DNA of 64,000 nt from Galaxea fascicularis (lineage: Eukaryota; Cnidaria; Anthozoa; Scleractinia; Euphylliidae): assembly GCA_948470475.1 (NCBI GenBank), contig OX419346.1, forward strand, positions 13,059,843 to 13,123,842, read 5' to 3'. A program made the translations under genes and the position numbers. Below are positions 19,326-32,479 of the stretch, in pieces; position 1 is the first letter of the stretch; each line of letters begins with the position of its first letter. A model generated the notes under the pieces. It saw only the letters and a program-made list of their open reading frames with translations. It searched no databases and was not told the origin of the DNA.

Positions 19326-19716
19326 AATTTGGAACGTGACGTTAAACTTTCGCTTGTGACGTGAAATAATTGGAGACAAGAGCATAGGAGGTTAGAGGGA
19401 AAGGCTTTTGCAGCCCTTCTAACGCCAAAAGCTGGTTAATTTGATGCATTAGAAATCACCAGATCAGCAGCTACATATACAAGAAACCTTAGCCGTCTAT
19501 GTAGTGCTTTTAAAAGTACCAATTGATCTCGTTCCAAGTGGGGAAAAATTGACACAGAGTTGAAACTGAGGCGATATGGATCAGGCAAGTTTTTTTTTGG
19601 CTCCTTGTCTTTGCTTTACGCTAAAGCAGTTTACTGTAAAACACTGGAACACCTCTTGCAACTTGAAATTGACGCCTAGGCTGCTATAAAGCACGAAATC
19701 TTGGCTTGAAGCCCTT

Positions 19717-19834
19717 GTCTACGACCATACCACAAGGGAAACACCGGTTCTCGTCCGATCACCGAAGTTAAGCTTTGTCGGGCGGGGTTAGTACTTGGAT
19801 GATTGATCGCCTAGGAATACCTCGTGTTGTAGAC
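19717..19834 (+). rRNA. 5S rRNA gene 11 (unit S)
   Basis: Consensus copy; counterpart of gene 2. Confidence 0.97.
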
Positions 19835-20247
19835 TTTTTACCGAATCAGTTTTGCCAATTTGGAACGTGACGTTAAACTTTCGCTTGTGACATGAAATAA
19901 TTGTAGACAAGAGCATAGGAGGTTAGAGGGAAAGGCTTTTGCAGCCCTTCTAACGCCAAAAGCTGGTTAATTTGATGCATTAGAAATCACCAGATCAGCA
20001 GCTACATATACAAGAAACCTTAGCCGTCTATGTAGTGCTTTTAAAAGTACCAATTGATCTCGTTCCAAGTGGGGAAAAATTGACACAGAGTTGAAACTGA
20101 GGCGATATGGATCAGGCAAGTTTTTTTTTGGCTCCTTGTCTTTGCTTTACGCTAAAGCAGTTTACTGTAAAACACTGGAACACCTCTTGCAACTTGAAAT
20201 TGACGCCTAGGCTGCTATAAAGCACGACATCTTGGCTTGAAGCCCTT

Positions 20248-20365
20248 GTCTACGACCATACCACAAGGGAAACACCGGTTCTCGTCCGATCACCGAAGTT
20301 AAGCTTTGTCGGGCGGGGTTAGTACTTGGATGATTGATCGCCTAGGAATACCTCGTGTTGTAGAC
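20248..20365 (+). rRNA. 5S rRNA gene 12 (unit L)
   Basis: Consensus copy; counterpart of gene 3. Confidence 0.97.
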
Positions 20366-20387
20366 TTTTTACCGAATCAGTTTTGCC

Positions 20388-20572
20388 CTTTGTTTTTCCA
20401 GGTCGTTGCCCGCTCGCTCAGTTTCACACTCTTAAAAACATGATGAACAGCTATGCAAAGGCGAATTGCCAAGACCAACCAAGGTTGGTAAGTTTTACTG
20501 CCGTATTTACGGCATCTTGTGTTGAGTTGAATTTTTTCCCCTTTTGGAGGCTTTAGCGCGTGCAAAGTTGCC
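20388..20572 (+). repeat. 185-bp block, unit 12
   Basis: Matches the reference copy. Confidence 0.9.
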
Positions 20573-20963
20573 AATTTGGAACGTGACGTTAAACTTTCGC
20601 TTGTGACGTGAAATAATTGGAGACAAGAGCATAGGAGGTTAGAGGGAAAGGCTTTTGCAGCCCTTCTAACGCCAAAAGCTGGTTAATTTGATGCATTAGA
20701 AATCACCAGATCAGCAGCTACATATACAAGAAACCTTAGCCGTCTATGTAGTGCTTTTAAAAGTACCAATTGATCTCGTTCCAAGTGGGGAAAAATTGAC
20801 ACAGAGTTGAAACTGAGGCGATATGGATCAGGCAAGTTTTTTTTTGGCTCCTTGTCTTTGCTTTACGCTAAAGCAGTTTACTGTAAAACACTGGAACACC
20901 TCTTGCAACTTGAAATTGACGCCTAGGCTGCTATAAAGCACGACATCTTGGCTTGAAGCCCTT

Positions 20964-21081
20964 GTCTACGACCATACCACAAGGGAAACACCGGTTCTCG
21001 TCCGATCACCGAAGTTAAGCTTTGTCGGGCGGGGTTAGTACTTGGATGATTGATCGCCTAGGAATACCTCGTGTTGTAGAC
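20964..21081 (+). rRNA. 5S rRNA gene 13 (unit Ld)
   Basis: Consensus copy; counterpart of gene 4. Its unit holds the uninterrupted transposon target site. Confidence 0.97.
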
Positions 21082-21103
21082 TTTTTACCGAATCAGTTTT
21101 GCC

Positions 21104-21275
21104 CTTTGTTTTTCCAGGTCGTTGCCCGCTCGCTCAGTTTCACACTCTTAAAAACATGATGAACAGCTGTGCAAAGGCGAATTGCCAAGACCAACCAAGG
21201 TTGGTAAGTTTACGGCATCTTGTGTTGAGTTGAATTTTTTCCCCTTTTGGAGGCTTTAGCGCGTGCAAAGTTGCC
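21104..21275 (+). repeat. 172-bp block, unit 13
   Basis: Ld class; paralogue of the interrupted unit 4. Confidence 0.92.
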
Positions 21276-21437
21276 AATTTGGAACGTGACGTTAAACTTT
21301 CGCTTGTGACGTGAAATAATTGGAGACAAGAGCATAGGAGGTTAGAGGGAAAGGCTTTTCCAGCCCTTCTAACGCCAAAAGCTGGTTAATTTGATGCATT
21401 AGAAATCACCAGATCAGCAGCTACATATACAAGAAAC

Positions 21438-21440
21438 CTT
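21438..21440. other. Paralogous empty site of the Harbinger insertion
   Basis: Array segment 18689-21440 aligns with 1-2752 at a constant offset of 18,688. Segment 21438-23975 aligns with 15933-18470 at a constant offset of 5,505. CTT occurs once here. Private markers on both sides (CTTTTCCAGCCC on the left, GATCAGGGAAG on the right) are shared with the interrupted unit. Confidence 0.93.
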
Positions 21441-21666
21441 AGCCGTCTATGTAGTGCTTTTGAAAGTACGAATTGATCTCGTTCCAAGTGGGGAAAAATT
21501 GACACAGAGTTGAAACTGAGGCGATATGGATCAGGGAAGTTTTTTTTTGGCTCCTTGTCTTTGCTTTACGCTAAAGCAGTTTACTGTAAAACACTGGAAC
21601 ACCTCTTGCAACTTGAAATTGACGCCTAGGCTGCTATAAAGCACGAAATCTTGGCTTGAAGCCCTT

Positions 21667-21784
21667 GTCTACGACCATACCACAAGGGAAACACCGGTTC
21701 TCGTCCGATCACCGAAGTTAAGCTTTGTCGGGCGGGGTTAGTACTTGGATGATTGATCGCCTAGGAATACCTCGTGTTGTAGAC
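21667..21784 (+). rRNA. 5S rRNA gene 14 (unit S)
   Basis: Consensus copy; counterpart of gene 5 (offset 5,505). Confidence 0.97.
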
Positions 21785-22196
21785 TTTTTACCGAATCAGT
21801 TTTGCCAATTTGGAACGTGACGTTAAACTTTCGCTTGTGACATGAAATAATTGTAGACAAGAGCATAGGAGGTTAGAGGGAAAGGCTTTTGCAGCCCTTC
21901 TAACGCCAAAAGCTGGTTAATTTGATGCATTAGAAATCACCAGATCAGCAGCTACATATACAAGAAACCTTAGCCGTCTATGTAGTGCTTTTAAAAGTAC
22001 CAATTGATCTCGTTCCAAGTGGGGAAAAATTGACACAGAGTTGAAACTGAGGGGATATGGATCAGGCAAGTTTTTTTTGGCTCCTTGTCTTTGCTTTACG
22101 CTAAAGCAGTTTACTGTAAAACACTGGAACACCTCTTGGAACTTGAAATTGACGCCTAGGCTGCTATAAAGCACGACATCTTGGCTTGAAGCCCTT

Positions 22197-22314
22197 GTCT
22201 ACGACCATACCACAAGGGAAACACCGGTTCTCGTCCGATCACCGAGGTTAAGCTTTGTCGGGCGGGGTTAGTACTTGGATGATTGATCGCCTAGGAATAC
22301 CTCGTGTTGTAGAC
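22197..22314 (+). rRNA. 5S rRNA gene 15 (unit S)
   Basis: A50G variant, as gene 6. Confidence 0.96.
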
Positions 22315-22727
22315 TTTTTACCGAATCAGTTTTGCCAATTTGGAACGTGACGTTAAACTTTCGCTTGTGACATGAAATAATTGTAGACAAGAGCATAGGA
22401 GGTTAGAGGGAAAGGCTTTTGCAGCCCTTCTAACGCCAAAAGCTGGTTAATTTGATGCATTAGAAATCACCAGATCAGCAGCTACATATACAAGAAACCT
22501 TAGCCGTCTATGTAGTGCTTTTAAAAGTACCAATTGATCTCGTTCCAAGTGGGGAAAAATTGACACAGAGTTGAAACTGAGGCGATATGGATCAGGCAAG
22601 TTTTTTTTTGGCTCCTTGTCTTTGCTTTACGCTAAAGCAGTTTACTGTAAAACACTGGAACACCTCTTGCAACTTGAAATTGACGCCTAGGCTGCTATAA
22701 AGCACGAAATCTTGGCTTGAAGCCCTT

Positions 22728-22845
22728 ATCTACGACCATACCACAAGGGAAACACCGGTTCTCGTCCGATCACCGAAGTTAAGCTTTGTCGGGCGGGGTT
22801 AGTACTTGGATGATTGATCGCCTAGGAATACCTCGTGTTGTAGAC
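22728..22845 (+). rRNA. 5S rRNA gene 16 (unit S)
   Basis: G1A variant, as gene 7. Confidence 0.95.
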
Positions 22846-23258
22846 TTTTTACCGAATCAGTTTTGCCCATTTGGAACGTGACGTTAAACTTTCGCTTGTG
22901 ACATGAAATAATTGTAGACAAGAGCATAGGAGGTTAGAGGGAAAGGCTTTTGCAGCCCTTCTAATGCCAAAAGCTGGTTAATTTGATGCATTAGAAATCA
23001 CCAGATCAGCAGCTACATATACAAGAAACCTTAGCCGTCTATGTAGTGCTTTTAAAAGTACCAATTGATCTCGTTCCAAGTGGGGAAAAATTGACACAGA
23101 GTTGAAACTGAGGCGATATGGATCAGGCAAGTTTTTTTTTGGCTCCTTGTCTTTGCTTTACGCTAAAGCAGTTTACTGTAAAACACTGGAACACCTCTTG
23201 CAACTTGAAATTGACGCCTAGGCTGCTATAAAGCACGACATCTTGGCTTGAAGCCCTT

Positions 23259-23376
23259 GTCTACGACCATACCACAAGGGAAACACCGGTTCTCGTCCGA
23301 TCACCGAAGTTAAGCTTTGTCGGGCGGGGTTAGTACTTGGATGATTGATCGCCTAGGAATACCTCGTGTTGTAGAC
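23259..23376 (+). rRNA. 5S rRNA gene 17 (unit L)
   Basis: Consensus copy; counterpart of gene 8. Confidence 0.97.
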
Positions 23377-23398
23377 TTTTTACCGAATCAGTTTTGCC

Positions 23399-23583
23399 CT
23401 TTGTTTTTCCAGGTCGTTGCCCGCTCGCTCAGTTTCACACTCTTAAAAACATGATGAACAGCTATGCAAAGGCGAATTGCCAAGACCAACCAAGGTTGGT
23501 AAGTTTTACTGCCGTATTTACGGCATCTTGTGTTGAGTTGAATTTTTTCCCCTTTTGGAGGCTTTAGCGCGTGCAAAGTTGCC
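23399..23583 (+). repeat. 185-bp block, unit 17
   Basis: Matches the reference copy. Confidence 0.9.
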
Positions 23584-23974
23584 AATTTGGAACGTGACGT
23601 TAAACTTTCGCTTGTGACGTGAAATAATTGGAGACAAGAGCATAGGAGGTTAGAGGGAAAGGCTTTTGCAGCCCTTCTAACGCCAAAAGCTGGTTAATTT
23701 GATGCATTAGAAATCACCAGATCAGCAGCTACATATACAAGAAACCTTAGCCGTCTATGTAGTGCTTTTAAAAGTACCAATTGATCTCGTTCCAAGTGGG
23801 GAAAAATTGACACAGAGTTGAAACTGAGGCGATATGGATCAGGCAAGTTTTTTTTTGGCTCCTTGTCTTTGCTTTACGCTAAAGCAGTTTACTGTAAAAC
23901 ACTGGAACACCTCTTGCAACTTGAAATTGACGCCTAGGCTGCTATAAAGCACGACATCTTGGCTTGAAGCCCTT

Positions 23975-24092
23975 GTGTACGACCATACCACAAGGGAAAC
24001 ACCGGTTCTCGTCCGATCACCGAAGTTAAGCTTTGTCGGGCGGGGTTAGTACTTGGATGATTGATCGCCTAGGAATACCTCGTGTTGTAGAC
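23975..24092 (+). rRNA. 5S rRNA gene 18 (unit S)
   Basis: C3G variant in helix I; also seen in gene 38, about 11 kb away. Confidence 0.96.
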
Positions 24093-24504
24093 TTTTTACC
24101 GAATCAGTTTTGCCAATTTGGAACGTGACGTTAAACTTTCGCTTGTGACATGAAATAATTGTAGACAAGAGCATAGGAGGTTAGAGGGAAAGGCTTTTGC
24201 AGCCCTTCTAACGCCAAAAGCTGGTTAATTTGATGCATTAGAAATCACCAGATCAGCAGCTACATATACAAGAAACCTTAGCCGTCTATGTAGTGCTTTT
24301 AAAAGTACCAATTGATCTCGTTCCAAGTGGGGAAAAATTGACACAGAGTTGAAACTGAGGCGATATGGATCAGGCAAGTTTTTTTTGGCTCCTTGTCTTT
24401 GCTTTACGCTAAAGCAGTTTACTGTAAAACACTGGAACACCTCTTGCAACTTGAAATTGACGCCTACGCTGCTATAAAGCACGACATCTTGGCTTGAAGC
24501 CCTT

Positions 24505-24622
24505 GTCTACGACCATACCACAAGGGAAACACCGGTTCTCGTCCGATCACCGAAGTTAAGCTTTGTCGGGCGGGGTTAGTACTTGGATGATTGATCGCCT
24601 AGGAATACCTCGTGTTGTAGAC
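24505..24622 (+). rRNA. 5S rRNA gene 19 (unit S)
   Basis: Consensus copy. Confidence 0.97.
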
Positions 24623-25035
24623 TTTTTACCGAATCAGTTTTGCCAATTTGGAACGTGACGTTAAACTTTCGCTTGTGACATGAAATAATTGTAGACAAGA
24701 GCATAGGAGGTTAGAGGGAAAGGCTTTTGCAGCCCTTCTAACGCCAAAAGCTGGTTAATTTGATGCATTAGAAATCACCAGATCAGCAGCTACATATACA
24801 AGAAACCTTAGCCGTCTATGTAGTGCTTTTAAAAGTACCAATTGATCTCGTTCCAAGTGGGGAAAAATTGACACAGAGTTGAAACTGAGGCGATATGGAT
24901 CAGGCAAGTTTTTTTTTGGCTCCTTGTCTTTGCTTTACGCTAAAGCAGTTTACTGTAAAACACTGGAACACCTCTTGCAACTTGAAATTGACGCCTAGGC
25001 TGCTATAAAGCACGAAATCTTGGCTTGAAGCCCTT

Positions 25036-25153
25036 GTCTACGACCATACCACAAGGGAAACACCGGTTCTCGTCCGATCACCGAAGTTAAGCTTTGTCGG
25101 GCGGGGTTAGTACTTGGATGATTGATCGCCTAGGAATACCTCGTGTTGTAGAC
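25036..25153 (+). rRNA. 5S rRNA gene 20 (unit S)
   Basis: Consensus copy. Confidence 0.97.
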
Positions 25154-25566
25154 TTTTTACCGAATCAGTTTTGCCAATTTGGAACGTGACGTTAAACTTT
25201 CGCTTGTGACATGAAATAATTGTAGACAAGAGCATAGGAGGTTAGAGGGAAAGGCTTTTGCAGCCCTTCTAACGCCAAAAGCTGGTTAATTTGATGCATT
25301 AGAAATCACCAGATCAGCAGCTACATATACAAGAAACCTTAGCCGTCTATGTAGTGCTTTTAAAAGTACCAATTGATCTCGTTCCAAGTGGGGAAAAATT
25401 GACACAGAGTTGAAACTGAGGGGATATGGATCAGGCAAGTTTTTTTTTGGCTCCTTGTCTTTGCTTTACGCTAAAGCAGTTTACTGTAAAACACTGGAAC
25501 ACCTCTTGCAACTTGAAATTGACGCCTAGGCTGCTATAAAGCACGACATCTTGGCTTGAAGCCCTT

Positions 25567-25684
25567 GTCTACGACCATACCACAAGGGAAACACCGGTTC
25601 TCGTCCGATCACGGAAGTTAAGCTTTGTCGGGCGGGCTTAGTACTTGGATGATTGATCGCCTAGGAATACCTCGTGTTGTAGAC
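25567..25684 (+). rRNA. 5S rRNA gene 21 (unit S)
   Basis: Two changes, C47G and G71C; the second lies in the internal promoter region. Confidence 0.95.
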
Positions 25685-26097
25685 TTTTTACCGAATCAGT
25701 TTTGCCAATTTGGAACGTGACGTTAAACTTTCGCTTGTGACATGAAATAATTGTAGACAAGAGCATAGGAGGTTAGAGGGAAAGGCTTTTGCAGCCCTTC
25801 TAACGCCAAAAGCTGGTTAATTTGATGCATTAGAAATCACCAGATCAGCAGCTACATATACAAGAAACCTTAGCCGTCTATGTAGTGCTTTTAAAAGTAC
25901 CAATTGATCTCGTTCCAAGGGGGGAAAAATTGACACAGAGTTGAAACTGAGGCGATATGGATCAGGCAAGTTTTTTTTTGGCTCCTTGTCTTTGCTTTAC
26001 GCTAAAGCAGTTTACTGTAAAACACTGGAACACCTCTTGCAACTTGAAATTGACGCCTAGGCTGCTATAAAGCACGACATCTTGGCTTGAAGCCCTT

Positions 26098-26215
26098 GTC
26101 TACGACCATACCACAAGGGAAACACCGGTTCTCGTCCGATCACCGAAGTTAAGCTTTGTCGGGCGGGGTTAGTACTTGGATGATTGATCGCCTAGGAATA
26201 CCTCGTGTTGTAGAC
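26098..26215 (+). rRNA. 5S rRNA gene 22 (unit L)
   Basis: Consensus copy. Confidence 0.97.
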
Positions 26216-26237
26216 TTTTTACCGAATCAGTTTTGCC

Positions 26238-26422
26238 CTTTGTTTTTCCAGGTCGTTGCCCGCTCGCTCAGTTTCACACTCTTAAAAACATGATGAACAG
26301 CTATGCAAAGGCGAATTGCCAAGACCAACCAAGGTTGGTAAGTTTTACTGCCGTATTTACGGCATCTTGTGTTGAGTTGAATTTTTTCCCCTTTTGGAGG
26401 CTTTAGCGCGTGCAAAGTTGCC
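26238..26422 (+). repeat. 185-bp block, unit 22
   Basis: Matches the reference copy. Confidence 0.9.
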
Positions 26423-26813
26423 AATTTGGAACGTGACGTTAAACTTTCGCTTGTGACGTGAAATAATTGGAGACAAGAGCATAGGAGGTTAGAGGGAAAG
26501 GCTTTTGCAGCCCTTCTAACGCCAAAAGCTGGTTAATTTGATGCATTAGAAATCACCAGATCAGCAGCTACATATACAAGAAACCTTAGCCGTCTATGTA
26601 GTGCTTTTAAAAGTACCAATTGATCTCGTTCCAAGTGGGGAAAAATTGACACAGAGTTGAAACTGAGGCGATATGGATCAGGCAAGTTTTTTTTTGGCTC
26701 CTTGTCTTTGCTTTACGCTAAAGCAGTTTACTGTAAAACACTGGAACACCTCTTGCAACTTGAAATTGACGCCTAGGCTGCTATAAAGCACGACATCTTG
26801 GCTTGAAGCCCTT

Positions 26814-26931
26814 GTCTACGACCATACCACAAGGGAAACACCGGTTCTCGTCCGATCACCGAAGTTAAGCTTTGTCGGGCGGGGTTAGTACTTGGATGAT
26901 TGATCGCCTAGAAATACCTCGTGTTGTAGAC
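26814..26931 (+). rRNA. 5S rRNA gene 23 (unit S)
   Basis: One G to A change at position 98/99 (CCTAGAAATACC). Confidence 0.96.
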
Positions 26932-27343
26932 TTTTTACCGAATCAGTTTTGCCAATTTGGAACGTGACGTTAAACTTTCGCTTGTGACATGAAATAATTG
27001 TAGACAAGAGCATAGGAGGTTAGAGGGAAAGGCTTTTGCAGCCCTTCTAACGCCAAAAGCTGGTTAATTTGATGCATTAGAAATCACCAGATCAGCAGCT
27101 ACATATACAAGAAACCTTAGCCGTCTATGTAGTGCTTTTAAAAGTACCAATTGATCTCGTTCCAAGTGGGGAAAAATTGACACAGAGTTGAAACTGAGGC
27201 GATATGGATCAGGCAAGTTTTTTTTGGCTCCTTGTCTTTGCTTTACGCTAAAGCAGTTTACTGTAAAACACTGGAACACCTCTTGCAACTTGAAATTGAC
27301 GCCTAGGCTGCTATAAAGCACGACATCTTGGCTTGAAGCCCTT

Positions 27344-27461
27344 GTCTACGACCATACCACAAGGGAAACACCGGTTCTCGTCCGATCACCGAAGTTAAGC
27401 TTTGTCGGGCGGGGTTAGTACTTGGATGATTGATCGCCTAGGAATACCTCGTGTTGTAGAC
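27344..27461 (+). rRNA. 5S rRNA gene 24 (unit S)
   Basis: Consensus copy. Confidence 0.97.
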
Positions 27462-27874
27462 TTTTTACCGAATCAGTTTTGCCAATTTGGAACGTGACGT
27501 TAAACTTTCGCTTGTGACATGAAATAATTGTAGACAAGAGCATAGGAGGTTAGAGGGAAAGGCTTTTGCAGCCCTTCTAACGCCAAAAGCTGGTTAATTT
27601 GATGCATTAGAAATCACCAGATCAGCAGCTACATATACAAGAAACCTTAACCGTCTATGTAGTGCTTTTAAAAGTACCAATTGATCTCGTTCCAAGTGGG
27701 GAAAAATTGACACAGAGTTGAAACTGAGGCGATATGGATCAGGCAAGTTTTTTTTTGGCTCCTTGTCTTTGCTTTACGCTAAAGCAGTTTACTGTAAAAC
27801 ACTGGAACACCTCTTGCAACTTGAAATTGACGCCTAGGCTGCTATAAAGCACGAAATCTTGGCTTGAAGCCCTT

Positions 27875-27992
27875 GTCTACGACCATACCACAAGGGAAAC
27901 ACCGGTTCTCGTCCGATCACCGAAGTTAAGCTTTGTCGGGCGGGGTTAGTACTTGGATGATTGATCGCCTAGGAATACCTCGTGTTGTAGAC
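27875..27992 (+). rRNA. 5S rRNA gene 25 (unit L)
   Basis: Consensus copy. Confidence 0.97.
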
Positions 27993-28014
27993 TTTTTACC
28001 GAATCAGTTTTGCC

Positions 28015-28199
28015 CTTTGTTTTTCCAGGTCGTTGCCCGCTCGCTCAGTTTCACACTCTTAAAAACATGATGAACAGCTATGCAAAGGCGAATTGCCAAG
28101 ACCAACCAAGGTTGGTAAGTTTTACTGCCGTATTTACGGCATCTTGTGTTGAGTTGAATTTTTTCCCCTTTTGGAGGCTTTAGCGCGTGCAAAGTTGCC
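28015..28199 (+). repeat. 185-bp block, unit 25
   Basis: Matches the reference copy. Confidence 0.9.
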
Positions 28200-28590
28200 A
28201 ATTTGGAACGTGACGTTAAACTTTCGCTTGTGACGTGAAATAATTGGAGACAAGAGCATAGGAGGTTAGAGGGAAAGGCTTTTGCAGCCCTTCTAACGCC
28301 AAAAGCTGGTTAATTTGATGCATTAGAAATCACCAGATCAGCAGCTACATATACAAGAAACCTTAGCCGTCTATGTAGTGCTTTTGAAAGTACCAATTGA
28401 TCTCGTTCCAAGTGGGGAAAAATTGACACAGAGTTGAAACTGAGGCGATATGGATCAGGCAAGTTTTTTTTTGGCTCCTTGTCTTTGCTTTACGCTAAAG
28501 CAGTTTACTGTAAAACACTGGAACACCTCTTGCAACTTGAAATTGACGCCTAGGCTGCTATAAAGCACGACATCTTGGCTTGAAGCCCTT

Positions 28591-28708
28591 GTCTACGACC
28601 ATACCACAAGGGAAACACCGGTTCTCGTCCGATCACCGAAGTTAAGCTTTGTCGGGCGGGGTTAGTACTTGGATGATTGATCGCCTAGGAATACCTCGTG
28701 TTGTAGAC
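28591..28708 (+). rRNA. 5S rRNA gene 26 (unit S)
   Basis: Consensus copy. Confidence 0.97.
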
Positions 28709-29121
28709 TTTTTACCGAATCAGTTTTGCCAATTTGGAACGTGACGTTAAACTTTCGCTTGTGACATGAAATAATTGTAGACAAGAGCATAGGAGGTTAG
28801 AGGGAAAGGCTTTTGCAGCCCTTCTAACGCCAAAAGCTGGTGAATTTGATGCATTAGAAATCACCAGATCAGCAGCTACATATACAAGAAACCTTAGCCG
28901 TCTATGTAGTGCTTTTAAAAGTACCAATTGATCTCGTTCCAAGTGGGGAAAAATTGACACAGAGTTGAAACTGAGGCGATATGGATCAGGCAAGTTTTTT
29001 TTTGGCTCCTTGTCTTTGCTTTACGCTAAAGCAGTTTACTGTAAAACACTGGAACACCTCTTGCAACTTGAAATTGACGCCTAGGCTGCTATAAAGCACG
29101 ACATCTTGGCTTGAAGCCCTT

Positions 29122-29239
29122 GTCTACGACCATACCACAAGGGAAACACCGGTTCTCGTCCGATCACCGAAGTTAAGCTTTGTCGGGCGGGGTTAGTACT
29201 TGGACGATTGATCGCCTAGGAATACCTCGTGTTGTAGAC
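29122..29239 (+). rRNA. 5S rRNA gene 27 (unit Ld)
   Basis: T84C inside the C-box motif (TTGGACG for TTGGATG), so possibly weaker TFIIIA binding. Confidence 0.95.
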
Positions 29240-29261
29240 TTTTTACCGAATCAGTTTTGCC

Positions 29262-29433
29262 CTTTGTTTTTCCAGGTCGTTGCCCGCTCGCTCAGTTTCA
29301 CACTCTTAAAAACATGATGAACAGCTGTGCAAAGGCGAATTGCCAAGACCAACCAAGGTTGGTAAGTTTACGGCATCTTGTGTTGAGTTGAATTTTTTCC
29401 CCTTTTGGAGGCTTTAGCGCGTGCAAAGTTGCC
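29262..29433 (+). repeat. 172-bp block, unit 27
   Basis: Ld class. Confidence 0.92.
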
Positions 29434-29824
29434 AATTTGGAACGTGACGTTAAACTTTCGCTTGTGACGTGAAATAATTGGAGACAAGAGCATAGGAGGT
29501 TAGAGGGAAAGGCTTTTGCAGCCCTTCTAACGCCAAAAGCTGGTTAATTTGATGCATTAGAAATCACCAGATCAGCAGCTACATATACAAGAAACCTTAG
29601 CCGTCTATGTAGTGCTTTTGAAAGTACGAATTGATCTCGTTCCAAGTGGGGAAAAATTGACACAGAGTTGAAACTGAGGCGATATGGATCAGGCAAGTTT
29701 TTTTTTGGCTCCTTGTCTTTGCTTTACGCTAAAGCAGTTTACTGTAAAACACTGGAACACCTCTTGCAACTTGAAATTGACGCCTAGGCTGCTATAAAGC
29801 ACGACATCTTGGCTTGAAGCCCTT

Positions 29825-29942
29825 GTCTACGACCATACCACAAGGGAAACACCGGTTCTCGTCCGATCACCGAAGTTAAGCTTTGTCGGGCGGGGTTAGT
29901 ACTTGGATGATTGATCGCCTAGGAATACCTCGTGTTGTAGAC
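29825..29942 (+). rRNA. 5S rRNA gene 28 (unit S)
   Basis: Consensus copy; first of 13 successive S units. Confidence 0.97.
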
Positions 29943-30355
29943 TTTTTACCGAATCAGTTTTGCCAATTTGGAACGTGACGTTAAAGTTTCGCTTGTGACA
30001 TGAAATAATTGTAGACAAGAGCATAGGAGGTTAGAGGGAAAGGCTTTTGCAGCCCTTCTAACGCCAAAAGCTGGTTAATTTGATGCATTAGAAATCACCA
30101 GATCAGCAGCTACATATACAAGAAACCTTAGCCGTCTATGTAGTGCTTTTAAAAGTACCAATTGATCTCGTTCCAAGTGGGGAAAAATTGACACAGAGTT
30201 GAAACTGAGGCGATATGGATCAGGCAAGTTTTTTTTTGGCTCCTTGTCTTTGCTTTACGCTAAAGCAGTTTACTGTAAAACACTAAAACACCTCTTGCAA
30301 CTTGAAATTGACGCCTAGGCTGCTATAAAGCACGAGATCTTGGCTTGAAGCCCTT

Positions 30356-30473
30356 GTCTACGACCATACCACAAGGGAAACACCGGTTCTCGTCCGATCA
30401 CCGAAGTTAAGCTTTGTCGGGCGGGGTTAGTACTTGGATGATTGATCGCCTAGGAATACCTCGTGTTGTAGAC
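30356..30473 (+). rRNA. 5S rRNA gene 29 (unit S)
   Basis: Consensus copy. Confidence 0.97.
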
Positions 30474-30886
30474 TTTTTACCGAATCAGTTTTGCCAATTT
30501 GGAACGTGACGTTAAACTTTCGCTTGTGACATGAAATAATTGTAGACAAGAGCATAGGAGGTTAGAGGGAAAGGCTTTTGCAGCCCTTCTAACGCCAAAA
30601 GCTGGTTAATTTGATGCATTAGAAATCACCAGATCAGCAGCTACATATACAAGAAACCTTAGCCGTCTATGTAGTGCTTTTAAAAGTACCAATTGATCTC
30701 GTTCCAAGTGGGGAAAAATTGACACAGAGTTGAAACTGAGGCGATATGGATCAGGCAAGTTTTTTTTTGGCTCGTTGTCTTTGCTTTACGCTAAAGCAGT
30801 TAACTGTAAAACACTGGAACACCTCTTGCAACTTGAAATTGACGCCTAGGCTGCTATAAAGCACGAAATCTTGGCTTGAAGCCCTT

Positions 30887-31004
30887 GTCTACGACCATAC
30901 CACAAGGGAAACACCGGTTCTCGTCCGATCACCGAAGTTAAGCTTTGTCGGGCGGGGTTAGTACTTGGATGATTGATCGCCTAGGAATACCTCGTGTTGT
31001 AGAC
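30887..31004 (+). rRNA. 5S rRNA gene 30 (unit S)
   Basis: Consensus copy; its upstream spacer has the CTCGTTGTC and GTTAACTG variants. Confidence 0.97.
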
Positions 31005-31417
31005 TTTTTACCGAATCAGTTTTGCCCATTTGGAACGTGACGTTAAACTTTCGCTTGTGACATGAAATAATTGTAGACAAGAGCATAGGAGGTTAGAGGG
31101 AAAGGCTTTTGCAGCCCTTCTAACGCCAAAAGCTGGTTAATTTGATGCATTAGAAATCACCAGATCAGCAGCTACATATACAAGAAACCTTAGCCGTCTA
31201 TGTAGTGCTTTTAAAAGTACCAATTGATCTCGTTCCAAGTGGGGAAAAATTGACACAGAGTTGAAACTGAGGCGATATGGATCAGGCAAGTTTTTTTTTG
31301 GCTCCTTGTCTTTGCTTTACGCTAAAGCAGTTTACTGTAAAACACTGGAACACCTCTTGCAACTTGAAATTGACGCCTAGGCTGCTATAAAGCACGAAAT
31401 CTTGGCTTGAAGCCCTT

Positions 31418-31535
31418 GTCTACGACCATACCACAAGGGAAACACCGGTTCTCGTCCGATCACCGAAGTTAAGCTTTGTCGGGCGGGGTTAGTACTTGGA
31501 TGATTGATCGCCTAGGAATACCTCGTGTTGTAGAC
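31418..31535 (+). rRNA. 5S rRNA gene 31 (unit S)
   Basis: Consensus copy. Confidence 0.97.
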
Positions 31536-31948
31536 TTTTTACCGAATCAGTTTTGCCCATTTGGAACGTGACGTTAAACTTTCGCTTGTGACATGAAATA
31601 ATTGTAGACAAGAGCATAGGAGGTTAGAGGGAAAGGCTTTTGCAGCCCTTCTAACGCCAAAAGCTGGTTAATTTGATGCATTAGAAATCACCAGATCAGC
31701 AGCTACATATACAAGAAACCTTAGCCGTCTATGTAGTGCTTTTAAAAGTACCAATTGATCTCGTTCCAAGTGGGGAAAAATTGACACAGAGTTGAAACTG
31801 AGGCGATATGGATCAGGCAAGTTTTTTTTTGGCTCCTTGTCTTTGCTTTACGCTAAAGCAGTTTACTGTAAAACACTGGAACACCTCTTGCAACTTGAAA
31901 TTGACGCCTAGGCTGCTATAAAGCACGACATCTTGGCTTGAAGCCCTT

Positions 31949-32066
31949 GTCTACGACCATACCACAAGGGAAACACCGGTTCTCGTCCGATCACCGAAGT
32001 TAAGCTTTGTCGGGCGGGCTTAGTACTTGGATGATTGATCGCCTAGGAATACCTCGTGTTGTAGAC
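31949..32066 (+). rRNA. 5S rRNA gene 32 (unit S)
   Basis: G71C variant, recurrent in genes 21, 34, 37 and 51. Confidence 0.96.
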
Positions 32067-32479
32067 TTTTTACCGAATCAGTTTTGCCAATTTGGAACGT
32101 GACGTTAAACTTTCGCTTGTGACATGAAATAATTGTAGACAAGAGCATAGGAGGTTAGAGGGAAAGGCTTTTGCAGCCCTTCTAACGCCAAAAGCTGGTT
32201 AATTTGATGCATTAGAAATCACCAGATCAGCAGCTACATATACAAGAAACCTTAGCCGTCTATGTAGTGCTTTTAAAAGTACCAATTGATCTCGTTCCAA
32301 GTGGGGAAAAATTGACACAGAGTTGAAACTGAGGCGATATGGATCAGGCAAGTTTTTTTTTGGCTCGTTGTCTTTGCTTTACGCTAAAGCAGTTAACTGT
32401 AAAACACTGGAACACCTCTTGCAACTTGAAATTGACGCCTAGGCTGCTATAAAGCACGAAATCTTGGCTTGAAGCCCTT